From the NCBI GenBank assembly GCA_030159075.1, contig BROG01000818.1, forward strand, positions 124,001 to 188,000: DNA of 64,000 nt, read 5' to 3'. Positions 10,690-23,942 of the stretch are shown piece after piece. Both the position numbers and the translations under genes were made by a program. The stretch's first letter is position 1. The number at the start of each line of letters is the position of its first letter. Source of the stretch: Atrina japonica. Lineage: Eukaryota; Mollusca; Bivalvia; Pterioida; Pinnidae. The notes under the pieces are model-generated. The model was not told the origin of the DNA. It ran no database searches and worked only from the letters and a program-made list of their open reading frames with translations.

Positions 10690-11660
10690 AAACAGTCATC
10701 CATACTATATAGATCATATTGTACAATGTATTAGAAAGTGTACAGTATTACTAGATCATGTTGTACAATGTATAATCAGTCAGTAATCAGTAATCCATAT
10801 TATGTGGATCATATTTTACAATGTATAAGAAAGTGTACAGTAATAGTAGTAGATCATATTGTACAATGTATTAGAAAGTGTACAGTAATCTGTACTAGAT
10901 CATGTTGTACAATGTATAATCAGTCAGTAGATCAGTTGTACCCATATTATGTAGATCATATTTTACAATATATTAAAAGTGTACAGTATTAGTAGTAGAT
11001 CATGTTGTACAATGTATAAGAAAGTGTACAGTAATAGTAGTAGATCATGTTGTACAATGTATTAGAAAGTGTACAGTAATCCATACTAGATCATGTTATA
11101 CAATGTTTACTCAGTATTAGATCATAGTGTACAATGTATAATAAAAAAGTATACAATAATCAGTACTACATGTAGATCATATTGTTCAATGCATTAGAAA
11201 GTGCACAGTAATCTGTACTAGATCATGTTGTACAATGTATTAGAAAGGGTACAATAATCTGTACTAGATCATGTTGTACAATGTATTAGAAAGGGTACAA
11301 TAATCCGTACTAGATCATGTTGTACAATGTATTAGAAAGGGTACAATAATCCATACTAGATCATGTTGTTCAATGTATTAGAAAGGGTACAATAATCTGT
11401 ACTAGATCATGTTGTACAATGCATTAGAAAGGGTACAATAATCTGTACTAGATCATATTGTTCAATGTATTAGAATGTGTACAGTAATCCATACTAGATC
11501 ATGTTGTACAATGTATTAGAAAGTGTACAGTAATCTGTACTAGATCATGTTGTACAATGTATTAGAAAGGGTACAATAATCTGTACTAGATCATGTTGTA
11601 CAATGTATTAGAAAGGGTACAATAATCCGTACTAGATTATGTTGTACAATGTATAAGAAC
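10690..11660. repeat. 46-bp minisatellite, about 20 units
   Basis: The core is TAGATCATGTTGTACAATGT followed by ATTAGAAAG and GTACA(G/A)TAATC. Units are irregular and longer on the left and settle to a regular 46-bp period from about 11200. The unit contains the palindromic pieces TTGTACAA and GTAC. Confidence 0.92.
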
Positions 11661-12461
11661 ATGTAGTCCCTGCCCAAATAGGGCCTACTTTCTGTTTCTG
11701 TGAGAAATTTGATGTTTTCTTATGAAAATGGAAAGACTTATCCAAAAACATTTTTGTGTGAAATATGAATTTTATTCGGGAAATATATCATATTAGAGGT
11801 GACATGAATGTAAATCTAAAGAGAAACTTTCAAATCCTCATTATACATTCATAAATATCACAATGAATGTAGACCCAAATTTCTCCTTTATGTCGGCGCC
11901 ATCATTAAAATTCTACATACTGACAAACATTGACAACTGTTGTGGTTTGGAATCATTTAGCCATATTTCCTTCAATAAATGTTCATAGGAGATGTTAATA
12001 GCATGTGTGTTGTCTGTTGAGTTTTAATAGAACAACCATTATTGTAGTTTTAAAGTCTTCGATTTCTAAACCATAAAAAAAGATTGCATGGCAAAGAAAA
12101 GGAACCGCAAAATTATCAAGGAGAAGATCCTCCGTTTAATGGGAAAAAGTCAACATTTTTGTTTAACAAAAACTGTGTAGACAGGAAGTGTTATATAATA
12201 TTTGAATATATTATATAATAAGCATTAGTAAGCACGTACAAAAATGTTTAAATGCCTTAGAATTGTAAAAATAGATTAACTCGTCATATTTCCCATCTTC
12301 AAAATGCAGTTTCCGACAAATTACTACCAAACACTGTATAGTCAAAGTATGAAAGTGTAGCATTTAAAATTTCATTTTTATTGTATTAATTCTAGAGTAA
12401 ATTTAAATTAATGAGAAAAAAACAATAGAATAAATGAAAATCTACTTGGATGTTATTATTA

Positions 12462-12638
12462 CGGTGGAACCTGTCTTAAGAGACCACCCCATTTGCCACT
12501 GAAATGAGGTCTCTCTACACAGGTGGTCATTCAAAAGAGGTTTAGTTAAAAGATCATTTAATTAAGCAGTTTTCAGAATTTGGTCTCAGAGGACAGGTGG
12601 TCTTTCATGAGAGTAGTCTCAAAAGACAGGTTGCACTG
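12462..12638. mobile_element. Family B MITE-like element
   Basis: Left end CGGTGGAACCTGTC, right end GACAGGTTGCACTG, giving an imperfect terminal inverted repeat of about 14 bp. The interior repeats AGACCAC and GGTGGTCTTTC blocks. Related copies lie at 19317-19481, 23689-23870, 35722-35877 and 62064-62247. Confidence 0.82.
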
Positions 12639-14087
12639 AATCAACATTTTTTTATCTTCATTATTGATATCACTAGGCTAAATATCATTTTCTTTCTCTC
12701 TTTACCTATACTTTTGAATACTTTCAGCATAGTACTAATTTCAATTAATATCAAAGAGGCATTACATGTATCTGTGGTTTTTCCAGAAAAAAATTCTCTT
12801 TTTTCATTACTTTGATTGATGTACAATAACATAAAAAAAGGAGATATATAGAGACATAAAATTCTTAAATTCCTATATATTTATGAAAATTGATTGAGAA
12901 ACCCAGTTTGGCAGTTATTCATTTGCAAATGATTAATTCAAGCTTACCATTTGTTTATGAATACGATACAGGACCTGACCTTATTTTCACCAAATATATA
13001 GCAATATAAGAATGTCTATGCCTGTGTATATCTTTTTTTGTTATTGTACATCAATCTAAGTGGTAAAGAAAAAAGAAAAAAAAACAGCTAATGCCCCTTT
13101 AAGATACATTCCATTATCCGCATCAGTTGCTGGTATTTAACTAGGAGATTACTCCAAAGTTTTAGGCTGGTTTCTGACATAATCCAACAGGTTTCTCCTG
13201 TACTCATAGGTCAATGACCCTCCCGCACATAGGTAAATGTGTTAACCAAATGGGCTACTAGAATCTCCATCTGAAGCTAACGTTTTATTGTTTATGAGCT
13301 TGCAGACAGTTAACATTATCACACTTCCTCTTGGCCCCACTATCTGTTATGGTGTAATTTAAGTTTCCATGAAATGCTTGGCTGGGTCATTTTACATTAT
13401 GTGCTATTAATCTTCACACGAAGAGCATAATTGTACATATGGTATCAATATTACACTTTTTTTTCATTTCATGGGTAGGAAAAAATGTCCAATACAAATG
13501 TCATAAAGTTTTTTTTCTTTTTTTTTTTAACTACAAGATTTATAACCTCTTGGCCTGCTTAGATGGTTTGTCATTTAACAGGTTGTGATTCCTTAATAAG
13601 AATATAACTAGAAGGAAATTTATTTGAATTACTGTATGCATAAACTTACAATTACTACACCATTCATCAATTCCATTAGAAATACAAACTTTGAATACAT
13701 ACATGTACTACTGATAATTATGCCCATGAGATAATGTTTCTGTTGCTATTATCTCACAATTTTTCTGACTAAAATGTATGTCTGTTCTGAATTTTACTAT
13801 CAATGTAAAAAAAACTGTAAATTCCCTTATATCAATGATAGATAATATTATGAACGAGTGTTCTCAGCAAAAACTTAAAGTTGTTGGAATGAAATCAGTT
13901 GTTATCAGAAGGTCCAACTATATTTTTTATGGACTACTGCATACCGGTAATTTCGCTCTCTTTTAATTTTTACCTTTTTTGCCATTAGATGAGAGGGCGA
14001 ATTTAAAATGAAAGTGAAAATTTGAAGCCAATTAATTGAAACACAGACATATATGTTATCCATGGGACTATGGTAATTCAGGGCCAT

Positions 14088-14163
14088 AACCAAAATTTTG
14101 ATTAACATATTTTATTCTATTCATAAAAATCGGGACGAGCTGTTCAAATTTGACATAACCAGA
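14088..14163 (+). mobile_element. Family C fragment (internal ~73 bp)
   Basis: CCAAAATTTTGATTAACATA through GACATAACCAGAAT matches 14708-14783 with a single visible mismatch. It lacks both termini. It lies 75 bp downstream (gene sense) of alpha2 exon 3. Confidence 0.85.
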
Positions 14164-14237
14164 ATATATTTTCTGACCTAAAATGGTGAAAAAATAACCT
14201 GGGGCAAAAATTTCTGTAAATCAAATACAAAGCTTAC

Positions 14238-14318
14238 TCTAGATCCCTTTTCTCCGACACATCTGCAGCCATTATTACTTCTTTGACAATCAGCACCACA
14301 TTCTGGGGCAGCTTGTTG
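14238..14318 (-). CDS. COL4A2: Type IV collagen alpha2-like, coding exon 3 (81 nt), 7S domain
   Basis: Twenty-seven residues, QQAAPECGADC then QRSNNGCRCVGEKGSR. Four cysteines are spaced C-x3-C-x6-C-x-C ahead of the first Gly-X-Y triplets. This is the 7S segment, through which four type IV collagen trimers join at their N-termini by disulfides and lysine cross-links. The phase 0 junction with exon 2 places it right after the predicted signal-peptide cleavage region. The acceptor is TTCTTGTAG and the donor GTAAGCTT. The upstream intron is 34.75 kb. Confidence 0.95.
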
Positions 14319-14636
14319 CTACAAGAAAAATAAAAGTGTGTGATCATTTGAAGTTGAAATAAATAGATATATATCAACATTTCATGAAATACAATGTACA
14401 GATAGGATATTATGTTTAGTTGTTGTATATGCCCCTGAGATTAAAGAAGGGGGGGGGTTGTTGTTTATATTTTTTGCATACTGTTAAATCATGATAGGTA
14501 TATTGATTTCATACCATATATAATAACAATGTATTTCATTCACCTTTGTACATCCATACTTTTGTACACATGTTAGAGAGAGGTGGAAGGTGTTTGGTAC
14601 ACAGAGAAGGGATGATGCGATACACCTGCACAATTA

Positions 14637-14827
14637 TATATACAGTGGAATTCCGTTATCCGGAAAATTCTACTCTGTTACTTCTAAATATCCGGATTCC
14701 AAGAAAACCAAAATTTTGATTAACATATTTTATTATATTCATAAAAATCGGGACGAGCTGTTCAAATTTGACATAACCAGAATTTTGATTCATCTGAATT
14801 TAAAATGACGAGATTCCACTGTATATA
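14637..14827. mobile_element. Family C MITE with CAGT termini and TA flanks (191 bp)
   Basis: TATATACAGTGGAAT at the left is inverted as ATTCCACTGTATATA at the right. Read as TA|CAGTGGAAT...ATTCCACTG|TA this fits Tc1/mariner-type non-autonomous elements. The interior holds the 73-bp segment also found at 14088-14163 and a diverged form at 38690-38850. Confidence 0.88.
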
Positions 14828-15070
14828 TATTCTCTAAATGGGTAAGTCTTGTTCATTTTCTAATCATAATTATCAAATATACTGTACATGAGATCAATGT
14901 CATGTTGACCTATGTTTTTACCAAGATGTGCGCTCATGACAATATTTTCTCTCTTTTAATATTTCTGTGGTTTCAATGGTTTTCTGGATGTTCAAGTTTG
15001 GTTTTTTTTTTTTTTTTTAAGAAATATTTCCTGTTATATATACATATATCAAGTGACACCATTTGTCACA

Positions 15071-15161
15071 TTAACTCATTCACCCCTAGAGACACATTTG
15101 GACTGGTCTAAGTCATTGATTTTCAGATGAGTCCATTGTTTTTCAGGGGTTGATGAGTTAA
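15071..15161. mobile_element. Family D hairpin MITE
   Basis: TTAACTCATTCACCCCTAGA at one end and CAGGGGTTGATGAGTTAA at the other. It is in opposite orientation to the copy at 7664-7755. Confidence 0.88.
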
Positions 15162-15654
15162 GACAAATTGGGTTTACATTTTCAAATTATTACAGTTATG
15201 AGAAACTTGCTATAACTACATTGCTGACAGACTTGACGTAACCAAACATTTGAGTCATGTAGATGTGATGACTTTAACAGTAGGCAGACAAGAGTTTTTT
15301 GATTGGATTCTGCACATGAAACAACACACTACAGAAGAAATATAATGTTACCTAGCTCATTCACCTTTTAATGACATGTTTAGAATACTGCATTATCTAT
15401 AAAACAATATAGCAATCTCAGTCATGATAAATTATTAATTCCTCTTCAAAGACATAAATACATTCATAAGTCAATGGTTTACACAGCTCAAAAAATGAAC
15501 ATCTTTTAAATAATTTTATTAAATTCCATTCTAAGATGAGTGTAGAAATAAAATTCTTTTTTTTTGGAGTGTAAACCTAGCTTTTCTCCTTATATGGACA
15601 ATGGATTTTAGTTGTTTATTACATATTAATAAACAATATTAAACCCTGAGACAC

Positions 15655-15850
15655 AACTGCCCTGTCCAGATAACTTCCCAGTCCTGATAGAGATAACTTC
15701 CCAATCTAGATAACTGCCCATTCCCGATAACTTCTCAGTCCCAATACAGATAACTGCCCAGTTCTGATAACTTCCCAGTCCCAATACAGATAACTGCCCA
15801 GTTCAGATAACGCCCAGTCCCGATATAGATAACTTCCATGTCCCAATATA
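15655..15850. repeat. Degenerate minisatellite (GATAACTTCCCAGTCC-type units)
   Basis: Roughly 20-45-bp units alternating GATAACT(T/G)CCCAGT and CCAATACAGATAACT. They produce a Tyr/Trp/Gly-rich minus-strand frame (15735-16085) that is not credible as a gene. Confidence 0.85.
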
Positions 15851-16413
15851 GATAATTTCCGAGACTGTATTGAACAGAGCTGCTAACACCAGATGCACAA
15901 TTTTCATGTCTGCCTGATGTCATAGGGTTTTCTTTTTTTTGTAAAACTTCGGTAATGTATACCATTGATGTGGATGCACCAGTACAGAGGGCAAGGATTT
16001 TCATGTCACCCTGGGATTCTATACTGTCACCCTGGAATTCTATATTGTATATACATGTACATAAGCGACGCAAGATTTGTGTCACATATCACAGATTTTC
16101 ATGTCTGTCAAGTTACATCACCTGACACTAGATAGAGTACATGTGTGCACATGAAACTATGACATAACTAAAAGATACACAAAAAAATGTTGCATCTAAA
16201 GCTAACCATAATGGAACATTCACTTTCACTTTCCGTTCACTATTATTTTCAATTTTCCTTATAGTTTCATTTCAGCATTTAGGTTCTGTTCCAATGGTGA
16301 AGATAGTCACAATGTTCTAAATTATGGTACTCTAAAGAATCAACCATGGTGGACCCCTACATTTTTAATTTTACATAGAAATAAAAATGACTACCAGAAA
16401 TAACATCTATGTA

Positions 16414-16605
16414 TACAGTGAAACTTGTACATGTACATGTATATCAAGACCCTCTTGTGGACATTAAAAAAACAATATTTATGGGAGGTGGTCTTTATAC
16501 AGAGGTTGTTTTGTATACAAATGGTACTATTGGGGACAGCAAAAAAAGTCTTTATGGCTAGGTGGTCTTTATCTACAGGTGGTCGCTAAAGCAAGTCTTA
16601 CTGTA
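16414..16605. mobile_element. Family A MITE-like element with TA-CAGT ends (192 bp)
   Basis: TACAGTGAAACTTG at the left and CAAGTCTTACTGTA at the right form an imperfect inverted repeat. TA lies outside CAGT at both ends. Confidence 0.82.
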
Positions 16606-19316
16606 CCTGTAGATACATCATACAAAACTCACAAAAACAAATACATTTCAATCAGTTATTTTCCAATGAGTGTGAGAAAGATATTTCAAAAACTGCAAAG
16701 TTTTCAAATTGGGTTTCAGTGTTTCTCATGTTCAAATGTAATCCTACAATGTAATAAAATATGTTGATGAATTTTCTCCAAAACCGAAAGCTAAAACCAA
16801 AGACTGACATATTTCCAGAAAATATCTGTATTTTGACGCACTTTACTGATAAAACGTGGAATTGCACGTCAGAATAGAATTTTTTTTATTGAAAAACAAA
16901 TATAAATTTAACTATGAAGAAACGTGTTTTCGAAAACATGTACCCATTGATTACTAGTAACAATAATGTAAACAACAACATAGAACAGCTGCAAACAGAG
17001 AAAAGGAGAAAAATTCACAGACATTTAGCACAAAATGGGATGGAGCAGCAGAAATATGTATGATATGGTCTGCTTTCTGTCTGAGTATTCAACTTTCAAA
17101 ATTACAACATTGACATTGGTTGTGTAAATGCAATATTCTCCCTCTCCTCTGCAAACGATGTTACCATACATTTTCTTTTACCAAATCAAAAGAAAACTTC
17201 TCACTGTAAAGCGATGTACCTCTTTCATATTTATAAGCTACCAATAGCTTACACCTTATTGTAACAAATGCGCAAGGCAAAGATCAAAAGAACTAAGTCT
17301 CTTATTTTACAAAACTTCAAAATAATAGTACATACGAAAATTTCAGCAAAAGGTGAGCCATAAAGATAATGTTTTAATGTTATAAGACAAAAATATTAGC
17401 AAATAAACAAACTGCCATTGGCGGTTAAAGCCAGTATGTTTCTATCACCACTGCACAATCATATCTGTAAGAAGTCATGTCAATGTCTCCTGGGTGTAAT
17501 ATCTTACAATATTTCTCTAGTTGCCATGGCAAATTATTTTGCACCAAGATTCTAAACAACATGTGCATATCATCATTTTGCATAAACTTAAAAAATAACC
17601 ACAAATTTCTGACAAATTACCATGGTTCCCATGGATATATAATTGATAAATTAGTTGGGTGGGAATGATTCATCTAAATTTTGTTGATCCAGTGTTATTT
17701 ACTATTTTTCCTATCTGTTTAGTTAACATGACAACAAAAAGCTACATATGTACATTCATTACTTTCACACAGTACAAGGGAAACTATATGCCTCCTCTTG
17801 AGGTAAATTTACCTGTACTTCACAGAACATTGGGTTTTAGCTACATGTGTACAAGGGTTAAACTAAAGGCATAAATTATGCCATGAGCACTGCATCATAG
17901 GAGTGCATTTTCTCATTTCAATAGAAAACACAGGGTTTACATGACTTTGATTAAACAAATGCATGTGGTGTGTATTAACATAGAAAATCAAATAACCATA
18001 TATCAACATTATCCAAAGTCTCACACACTGTCATATTTTTGGACAAAAAAAAATGTGTAAGCACATACTTCGTATTAAATGTTGGCTACACCCTATACAG
18101 TATAGTGTTAAAAACATTGCAACACCCCCACACTCTTCATGAAAATGAGACAACAGATGGAGAGTCAATTTCCTATTCTGTAACAACCCTAAATCATTAG
18201 TAATAAAATTCTGTCTCATAAAGAAAAAATGATAATCTAGTCAGCACCCTACAGTAGATTTAGTATCAGCATCTTCAAACTTCTCTCATTCTCACAACTA
18301 CAAGTAGTAATAGGAAGGCCATAAATGACCCATAAATCAAGTCGAAGGAGTGACAAGCACTCACTTAAGCAGCTATCAAAATATATTATGATCATATGCC
18401 TGGAGAAAGTTAATGTAAACAGAAAATATAAAAATTTGATTAATTGAATCTTGCTGAGATACAATTAACCTACAAGTACTTCTGCATTACACCATGGAAA
18501 CAGAACAGTACTCTCCTATTTAGGAGGTAATATTTAAAAGAGATGGTGGCCAACTTGACTGGTACAAAATAATTAAAACAGGTAAATCCATTAAAGAGTT
18601 TAAAAAGAATTTAACACCCATGAAAATGAATGAAAGCTGAAAAGATAACAGGGGAGAAGGACGTTAAATTAAACAGCGCTTTGACGAGGTATGCATGTGT
18701 ACATGTAAATTCCATTTTGTGTTATGAAGCATTAACCAGTGAAACACCAGAAATTCAGACACTAGGCCTACATCAGGACAAAATGTAGTTCCCATGTAGA
18801 ATTCTCACGCCAAATTTCTGAGAATTAGATACAGCAAACCATTAGCTTAAAATAACCAAGAAGATTATGATCCAACTGTGTGGTAAGCCTTAATATTTAT
18901 TTAAGTACTGAATGTTTATACTATCAAGCATAAGTGACTGTGGTTACACCATAGCCTGCATAGGTGATAATGTTCATCTTGCACCTCTATACATGTATAT
19001 ATAGTTACTGCACAGACTATATCAACACTAACTGTAAAAGTAAGTTGTCTGAATGATTTAACATCTCTGATATGGACAATAAATAATGTACAATTCTGTT
19101 TTCCATATACAATTACAACTTCACTGTAAAAAGCTATTCTTCTTGCCACAACCAAACAGTTTCTACAAACACATCTTCATCTCTAACATGTATTTCAAGG
19201 AAATTGTGAAAAAAACATTTCCACAAAACTACCATAGTTTTTTGTGATCCTGTCGAAAGTCACCAAAATCATTTATATATAACAATGAACCTTGATGGTT
19301 AATTGGCAATATAATA

Positions 19317-19481
19317 CAGTGGAACCTGTTTTAAGAGACCACACCATCTGCCACGGTAATGTGGTCTTGCAAAACAGGTTTTACTTAAAGGATTGATTAA
19401 ACTAAGAGGTTTTCAGAATGTGGTCTCAGAAGACAAGTGGTCTTTCATGAGAGTGGTCTTTCAACACAGGTTCCCCCACTG
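19317..19481. mobile_element. Family B MITE with TA flanks
   Basis: CAGTGGAACCTGTTTTAAGA at the left and ACACAGGTTCCCCCACTG at the right. TA precedes the left end and follows the right end. The interior shows AGAGACCACA and GGTCTTTCATGAGAG blocks. Confidence 0.87.
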
Positions 19482-20254
19482 TACTGTATATATACATATG
19501 ATAATCATCTGTGATTCTGTCACCCTGTGCACCATACTATGACTGTATATCTGCCTGCAGGTTTTCCATCTTGTCTAGTTTGGTGGTAATTTACATCCAG
19601 ATGACTTGTTAGAAATACTATGGCATTAGATAAGCTATCTGATAACAGGCAAAGTATACCTGATGAAATCATTCCTATACATGTCAAAAGATAACACATA
19701 CTCATGAGGAAAGTTTCTCTTTTTTCTCATGGCAGCGTTCAGTATTTTGTGAAGAATCAATACAAAGCATATGATCATCCATATCAAAGCCCTATCATCC
19801 ATATCAAAACCCTATCATCAATATCAAAGCCCTATCAGACAGAAAAACTGAGGCAGTGGTTGAAAGTAACGGTAGTCCAGTGTAAAAATATATGGCTGAG
19901 ACTAAGCAAAAGGATGGACAGACAGACTCAACACAAAACTATATTCACCCCCTCCCCCGGAACTGGTGGAAGATTAATTAGTCAATATAGAACTATCACA
20001 ATGACTTTTGAGAAGCTTTAAGAATAATTAAATGTTTTACTTGTGACAGTTACTAGTATGACACATTTCCACACAACAATGACCAACAACAGATCACAAC
20101 AAGTCAGACTCTTCATTAATATACATTGTATTACTACAGATTAAAAAATGTGTGATGACAAATTCTGTAAAAATTCCCCCACCACAAATATATATATATA
20201 TATAATTAGGCTTCTATATAAATCTGTCTTACTGAGGGACTTTATCGTTCACTG

Positions 20255-20585
20255 TAACAGACCTGTGAGTACCAGCACCAGTCTTGAATGGTGAGGTGTC
20301 CGACTGCGGACACACTGAGCTGGGTTCCTTCCCATGTTTCAACAGTATTTAACAATTACAGATACTGCCAAAAAACTGAATTTACTACTTGATTTTCTAA
20401 AGAAACAATGTTTCAAATAATGGCTCAAATAGTGATCAGAAACAAAAAATAAAGAATTTTCAGAATAAAAAATGAATGTTTTATTTATGATGAAAAATTT
20501 TGCAATTTGTCAGGCAGTCAGATATTTGGAACATTGGCAAAACCTGGCCAGAACTGGTCTATCCATTGTAAATGGTAAGCACTGT
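20255..20585. mobile_element. Family H element (diverged copy)
   Basis: Shares with 41789-42157 a TGAGCTGGGTTC block, CAACAGTATT, a GATTTTCT(A/C)A(A/G)GAAACAA block and TTTTATTTATGATGAAAA. It ends in a recognisable but weaker AATGGTAAGCACTG terminus. The left terminus is not intact. Confidence 0.75.
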
Positions 20586-21629
20586 TTGTCATTTATCATT
20601 TCAATGTTTATATGTCCTAAATAGGCTTCCAAAGAAGTTTGTGCTACTTGGTCATTTATCATTTTAATATAAGAACTTGTCAAAATGAAAGTACATAAAT
20701 ACTGACTTCCAATGTCTGGTATTTTAATCAAATAAAAGTACATAAATACTGACTTTCAGTCTCTGGTATTTTAATCAAGAGGAGATGCAGGGATTTTTAA
20801 TGTTCTACATGTATGTGGTCTTTCAACAGTTGACGAGATAACAGGGAGGGATATATTCTAATTGGTTAGAACTAAATGTATCAAAGGCTAATACAGTTCT
20901 AGAGAATTAAAGTAAGCCATATCCTCACACCTGATAATGGTAGTCAAACAGATAATTCAAATGCACTTGAAACAACAGCAATCTGATCTTACTGCTGCCC
21001 TACTACTGATATACATTTGATGAACTCTCTAGTATCTAAAGTTACACTCTTCAACCCCACAACACACAATCTGGACATCAGACTTGCCCACACTTTAAAA
21101 GCCATTACCAGAATGGTTAAGCATTTCTTCTATATAGCCAACACCTTGGCAGTATTTGTGAACTGTATGCTTTGTGTACACCAACAATATCTATTGCTCA
21201 TTGTAACATCATTGTCAACCACTGGTGAACATACATGTACATTTAATGTTTAAAACAACATATATAATCTATGGAGGGTTTAAAGATGGTCGTGTGATTA
21301 AAATAATCCCCCCATAACTGTGTTAATGTTTAAACATGGCTGTGTGATTAAGATATTCCACCATGGCTCTGTGAGGGTTTAAACATGACTGTGTGGTTAA
21401 GATCATCTCCTATATTCTATACAGAAGTCACAAAAAACAAAACAAAAACAACAACAACAAACACAAAAAAATGCAAAAGTTCTATCTTAAATGCATGTGG
21501 TGTAACAACTGTTTATCTTTGTGAAGTTTTCAAACAGTTTCCATCTACAATGACAAAGAATCCATCAGAGGTGGACAAGTGGATACAAAATATTAAAACG
21601 ACACTTTGATATTGGCATCTATATTGTGG

Positions 21630-21770
21630 ACATCAATAACGGAAGGGAGAACCCAGTTACAATGGAAATCAGCTTAGGTTCTCTCGTGGGGTTCAAACCT
21701 ATGCTGACTGGAGCAGAGATACCTCATCGTTCAAAGTTTTGTACCCTAACCTCTTGGCAATCAATGCAGA
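21630..21770 (-). mobile_element. SINE F fragment
   Basis: GGGAGAACCCAGTTACAATG, then an AGCTTAGGTTCTC segment and the box-B-like GGGGTTCAAACC. The order is the same as in the longer F copies at 27105-27470 and 36005-36245. Confidence 0.65.
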
Positions 21771-21782
21771 GTTTCTGTAATT

Positions 21783-21990
21783 CACCAGTTTTACCAGAAA
21801 AACCGGTATATTTTACAAAAGTCCAGTGAAATCTATCTAATAACTGGTCCAAATGACCAGTAATTTTCCATTTCTTTGCAATTGTGTACATATACAGACC
21901 AGTAAAAAAAAATTTTTGACCAGTGAAATTCCTTTATTCATTGGTCCGGTTGACCAGTAATTTTTTTTTATTTCCAAATGTCTGCAATGT
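21783..21990 (+). mobile_element. Family I dispersed element
   Basis: Contains AACTGGTCCAAATGACCAGT, a TTCCATTTCTTTGCAATTGT stretch and GGTCCGGTTGACCAGTAATT. The order is the same as at 52387-52580 and, inverted, at 55563-55752. Repeated ACCAGT and ACTGGT units give several short stems. Confidence 0.85.
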
Positions 21991-22074
21991 CCATGAAATT
22001 TATGGCTTTTAAAGACTTTACAAGAGAAATAATCAGAGATACATGTTTATTCAAGAAAGTCATTTTTGTTTTTA

Positions 22075-22250
22075 TGTTGTTTCACACCACGCTCAACAAT
22101 TTTTCAGTCTTATAGTGGCCAGTTTTTAATGGTGGAGGAGAAAACCCGGCAACAACATACACGGCAACGCACACCACCAGCCTTCCACAAGGAAACTGGC
22201 AAACTTTCTCATAAAATTAGCTCAGGTTCTATGGGGACTCGAAAGAAAGT
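22075..22250 (-). mobile_element. SINE F copy
   Basis: Shows the CAACAATTTTTCAGT, GTGGCCAGTTTTTAATGGTG, AACTGGCAAACTTTCTC and TTAGCTCAGGTTC blocks common to family F. Confidence 0.72.
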
Positions 22251-22888
22251 CATTGAATGATTATTTTATCAAAACTTTTAAAAATTGACTAGAATATGTA
22301 TGAAATTTTGAGTAAATGGCAATAAACCTTAAAACTCCTGACACAACAGATACATGTAGCTGTAAAAATATGGAACATTAGTATAACATTAAAACTTGGC
22401 AAAGGAATTCTGGTGTTTTTGTGGCTGTACAAGAAATTACGCAAAAAATAAAATGCACAGAGCTGACCTTTGGATCTACGGTACATGAAATATTTCAACT
22501 TTAGATAAATAACAAAGTAAGTTTGAGATATTTCACCCCTTCTACAAATTTAGACTAACCTATATCATATACAAGAAGGATCCAATTTCCAGTCTTAGAG
22601 GCAAGTGAGATAAAACATGCAAAAACTGCAGATTTTACAAATTTTTAGCAAAGAAATTGGATGTTAAATTTTAATGGCTTCCTGATGGTTGTAATATTTC
22701 TTGAGAACAGTTGTACAGCATTTCCATCATTACATAAATACAGTGTTTTTACAAGAGCGAAGACACATTTAAAACAGCTACATGTATGTAACAGATGCAG
22801 ACACCAGAGAAGTATAGTCAAGTTTGTATCTCCAAGACAACTGTTCAGCCAAATAAACTTCAACATAACTACAGACAAAAACATATAA

Positions 22889-22913
22889 ATAAATAAATGA
22901 ATAAATAAATAAA
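22889..22913. repeat. AAAT-type microsatellite
   Basis: About six AATA/AATG tetranucleotide units. Confidence 0.9.
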
Positions 22914-23688
22914 GTAAGTCATCCATCATTACTAAATGAACAATGTGAAAAATATATAAAATACTAACACAGTAGGTATATGAAGTACTGACAGTATTGT
23001 CATATGGTGTATCCGTTCATATTTTCTTACATTTACTAATCAGACTTTGCAGTATGAAGCTGCTAATATCCCCCCCTTCCGAGGTTTGTAGCGTGGATTG
23101 TACATGTACATCTAAGCCTATGTACAATTGTTGGTTCAGTTTGCAATTGTTTGGGTGCATGTGGTGAGTTTCTCTCTGACGTGTAGTGTAATGTTGCATA
23201 TGATTGCGTGTTAATGGTGTAAACAGTAAACACAATATTAAACAACCATGTGTACATATTTCCTATAAATTTTCCAGTATTCTCTATAAAATATCACAGA
23301 AATTATCATCATAGGTTTGTGAATTAAACCAAATGGTCTACCAATAACTTGAAATGTGAAGCAGGAGCATAGTCATGGAGAAGAATTTGTTCTCAGTATA
23401 CATGTACAAACCAGTGACTAACAACGTTACCATAGTGATTCAGAAAATACATTTCTCTGCACTTATCACTCTTTCACCAATTTCCCCCTAAAAAAATCAT
23501 GTTTCCTCTCCGACCTGTCAGGTTGTTACTGACTTACAATCAATCTTTCTGTGTGAATCTGGAATTACGCCATACCCTTGGTTCTACCTGACAACATCTC
23601 ACTACTCAGATGACTTATCGATCATAATACTTTGCTTTTCATTGTGATGGTTCTCTAAAGACATCTTTTATAATGCAGTGGAATAATG

Positions 23689-23870
23689 CAGTGGAACCTG
23701 TCTTGAGAGACCAATCTCATGTGAGACCACCTGTCTTGAGAGACCATATTTTGAAAACCATTTAGTCAAAATAAAATTATACTTTGAATAAAACCTCTTT
23801 TGAGAGACCACCTGTCATGACAGACCACATTTTAGTGGCACATGGGGTGGTCCTCAGGACAGGTTCCACA
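23689..23870. mobile_element. Family B MITE
   Basis: CAGTGGAACCTGTCTTGAGA at the left and GGACAGGTTCCACA at the right, with internal GAGAGACCACCTGTC blocks in tandem. Confidence 0.85.
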
Positions 23871-23942
23871 TTACATCCTTGCTCATTAACAAAGCTAGAA
23901 TTCATTTTATCTATGATGGCATTTATTTTGAATTTGAATTTT

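Larger units (their letters stand above)
10428..14237. other. Alpha2 intron 3: long minisatellite plus MITEs, no gene
   Basis: Contains the 46-bp array (10690-11660), a family B element (12462-12638) and a family C fragment (14088-14163). Stretches 11661-12461 and 12639-14087 are AT-rich with no recognisable feature. Confidence 0.8.
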
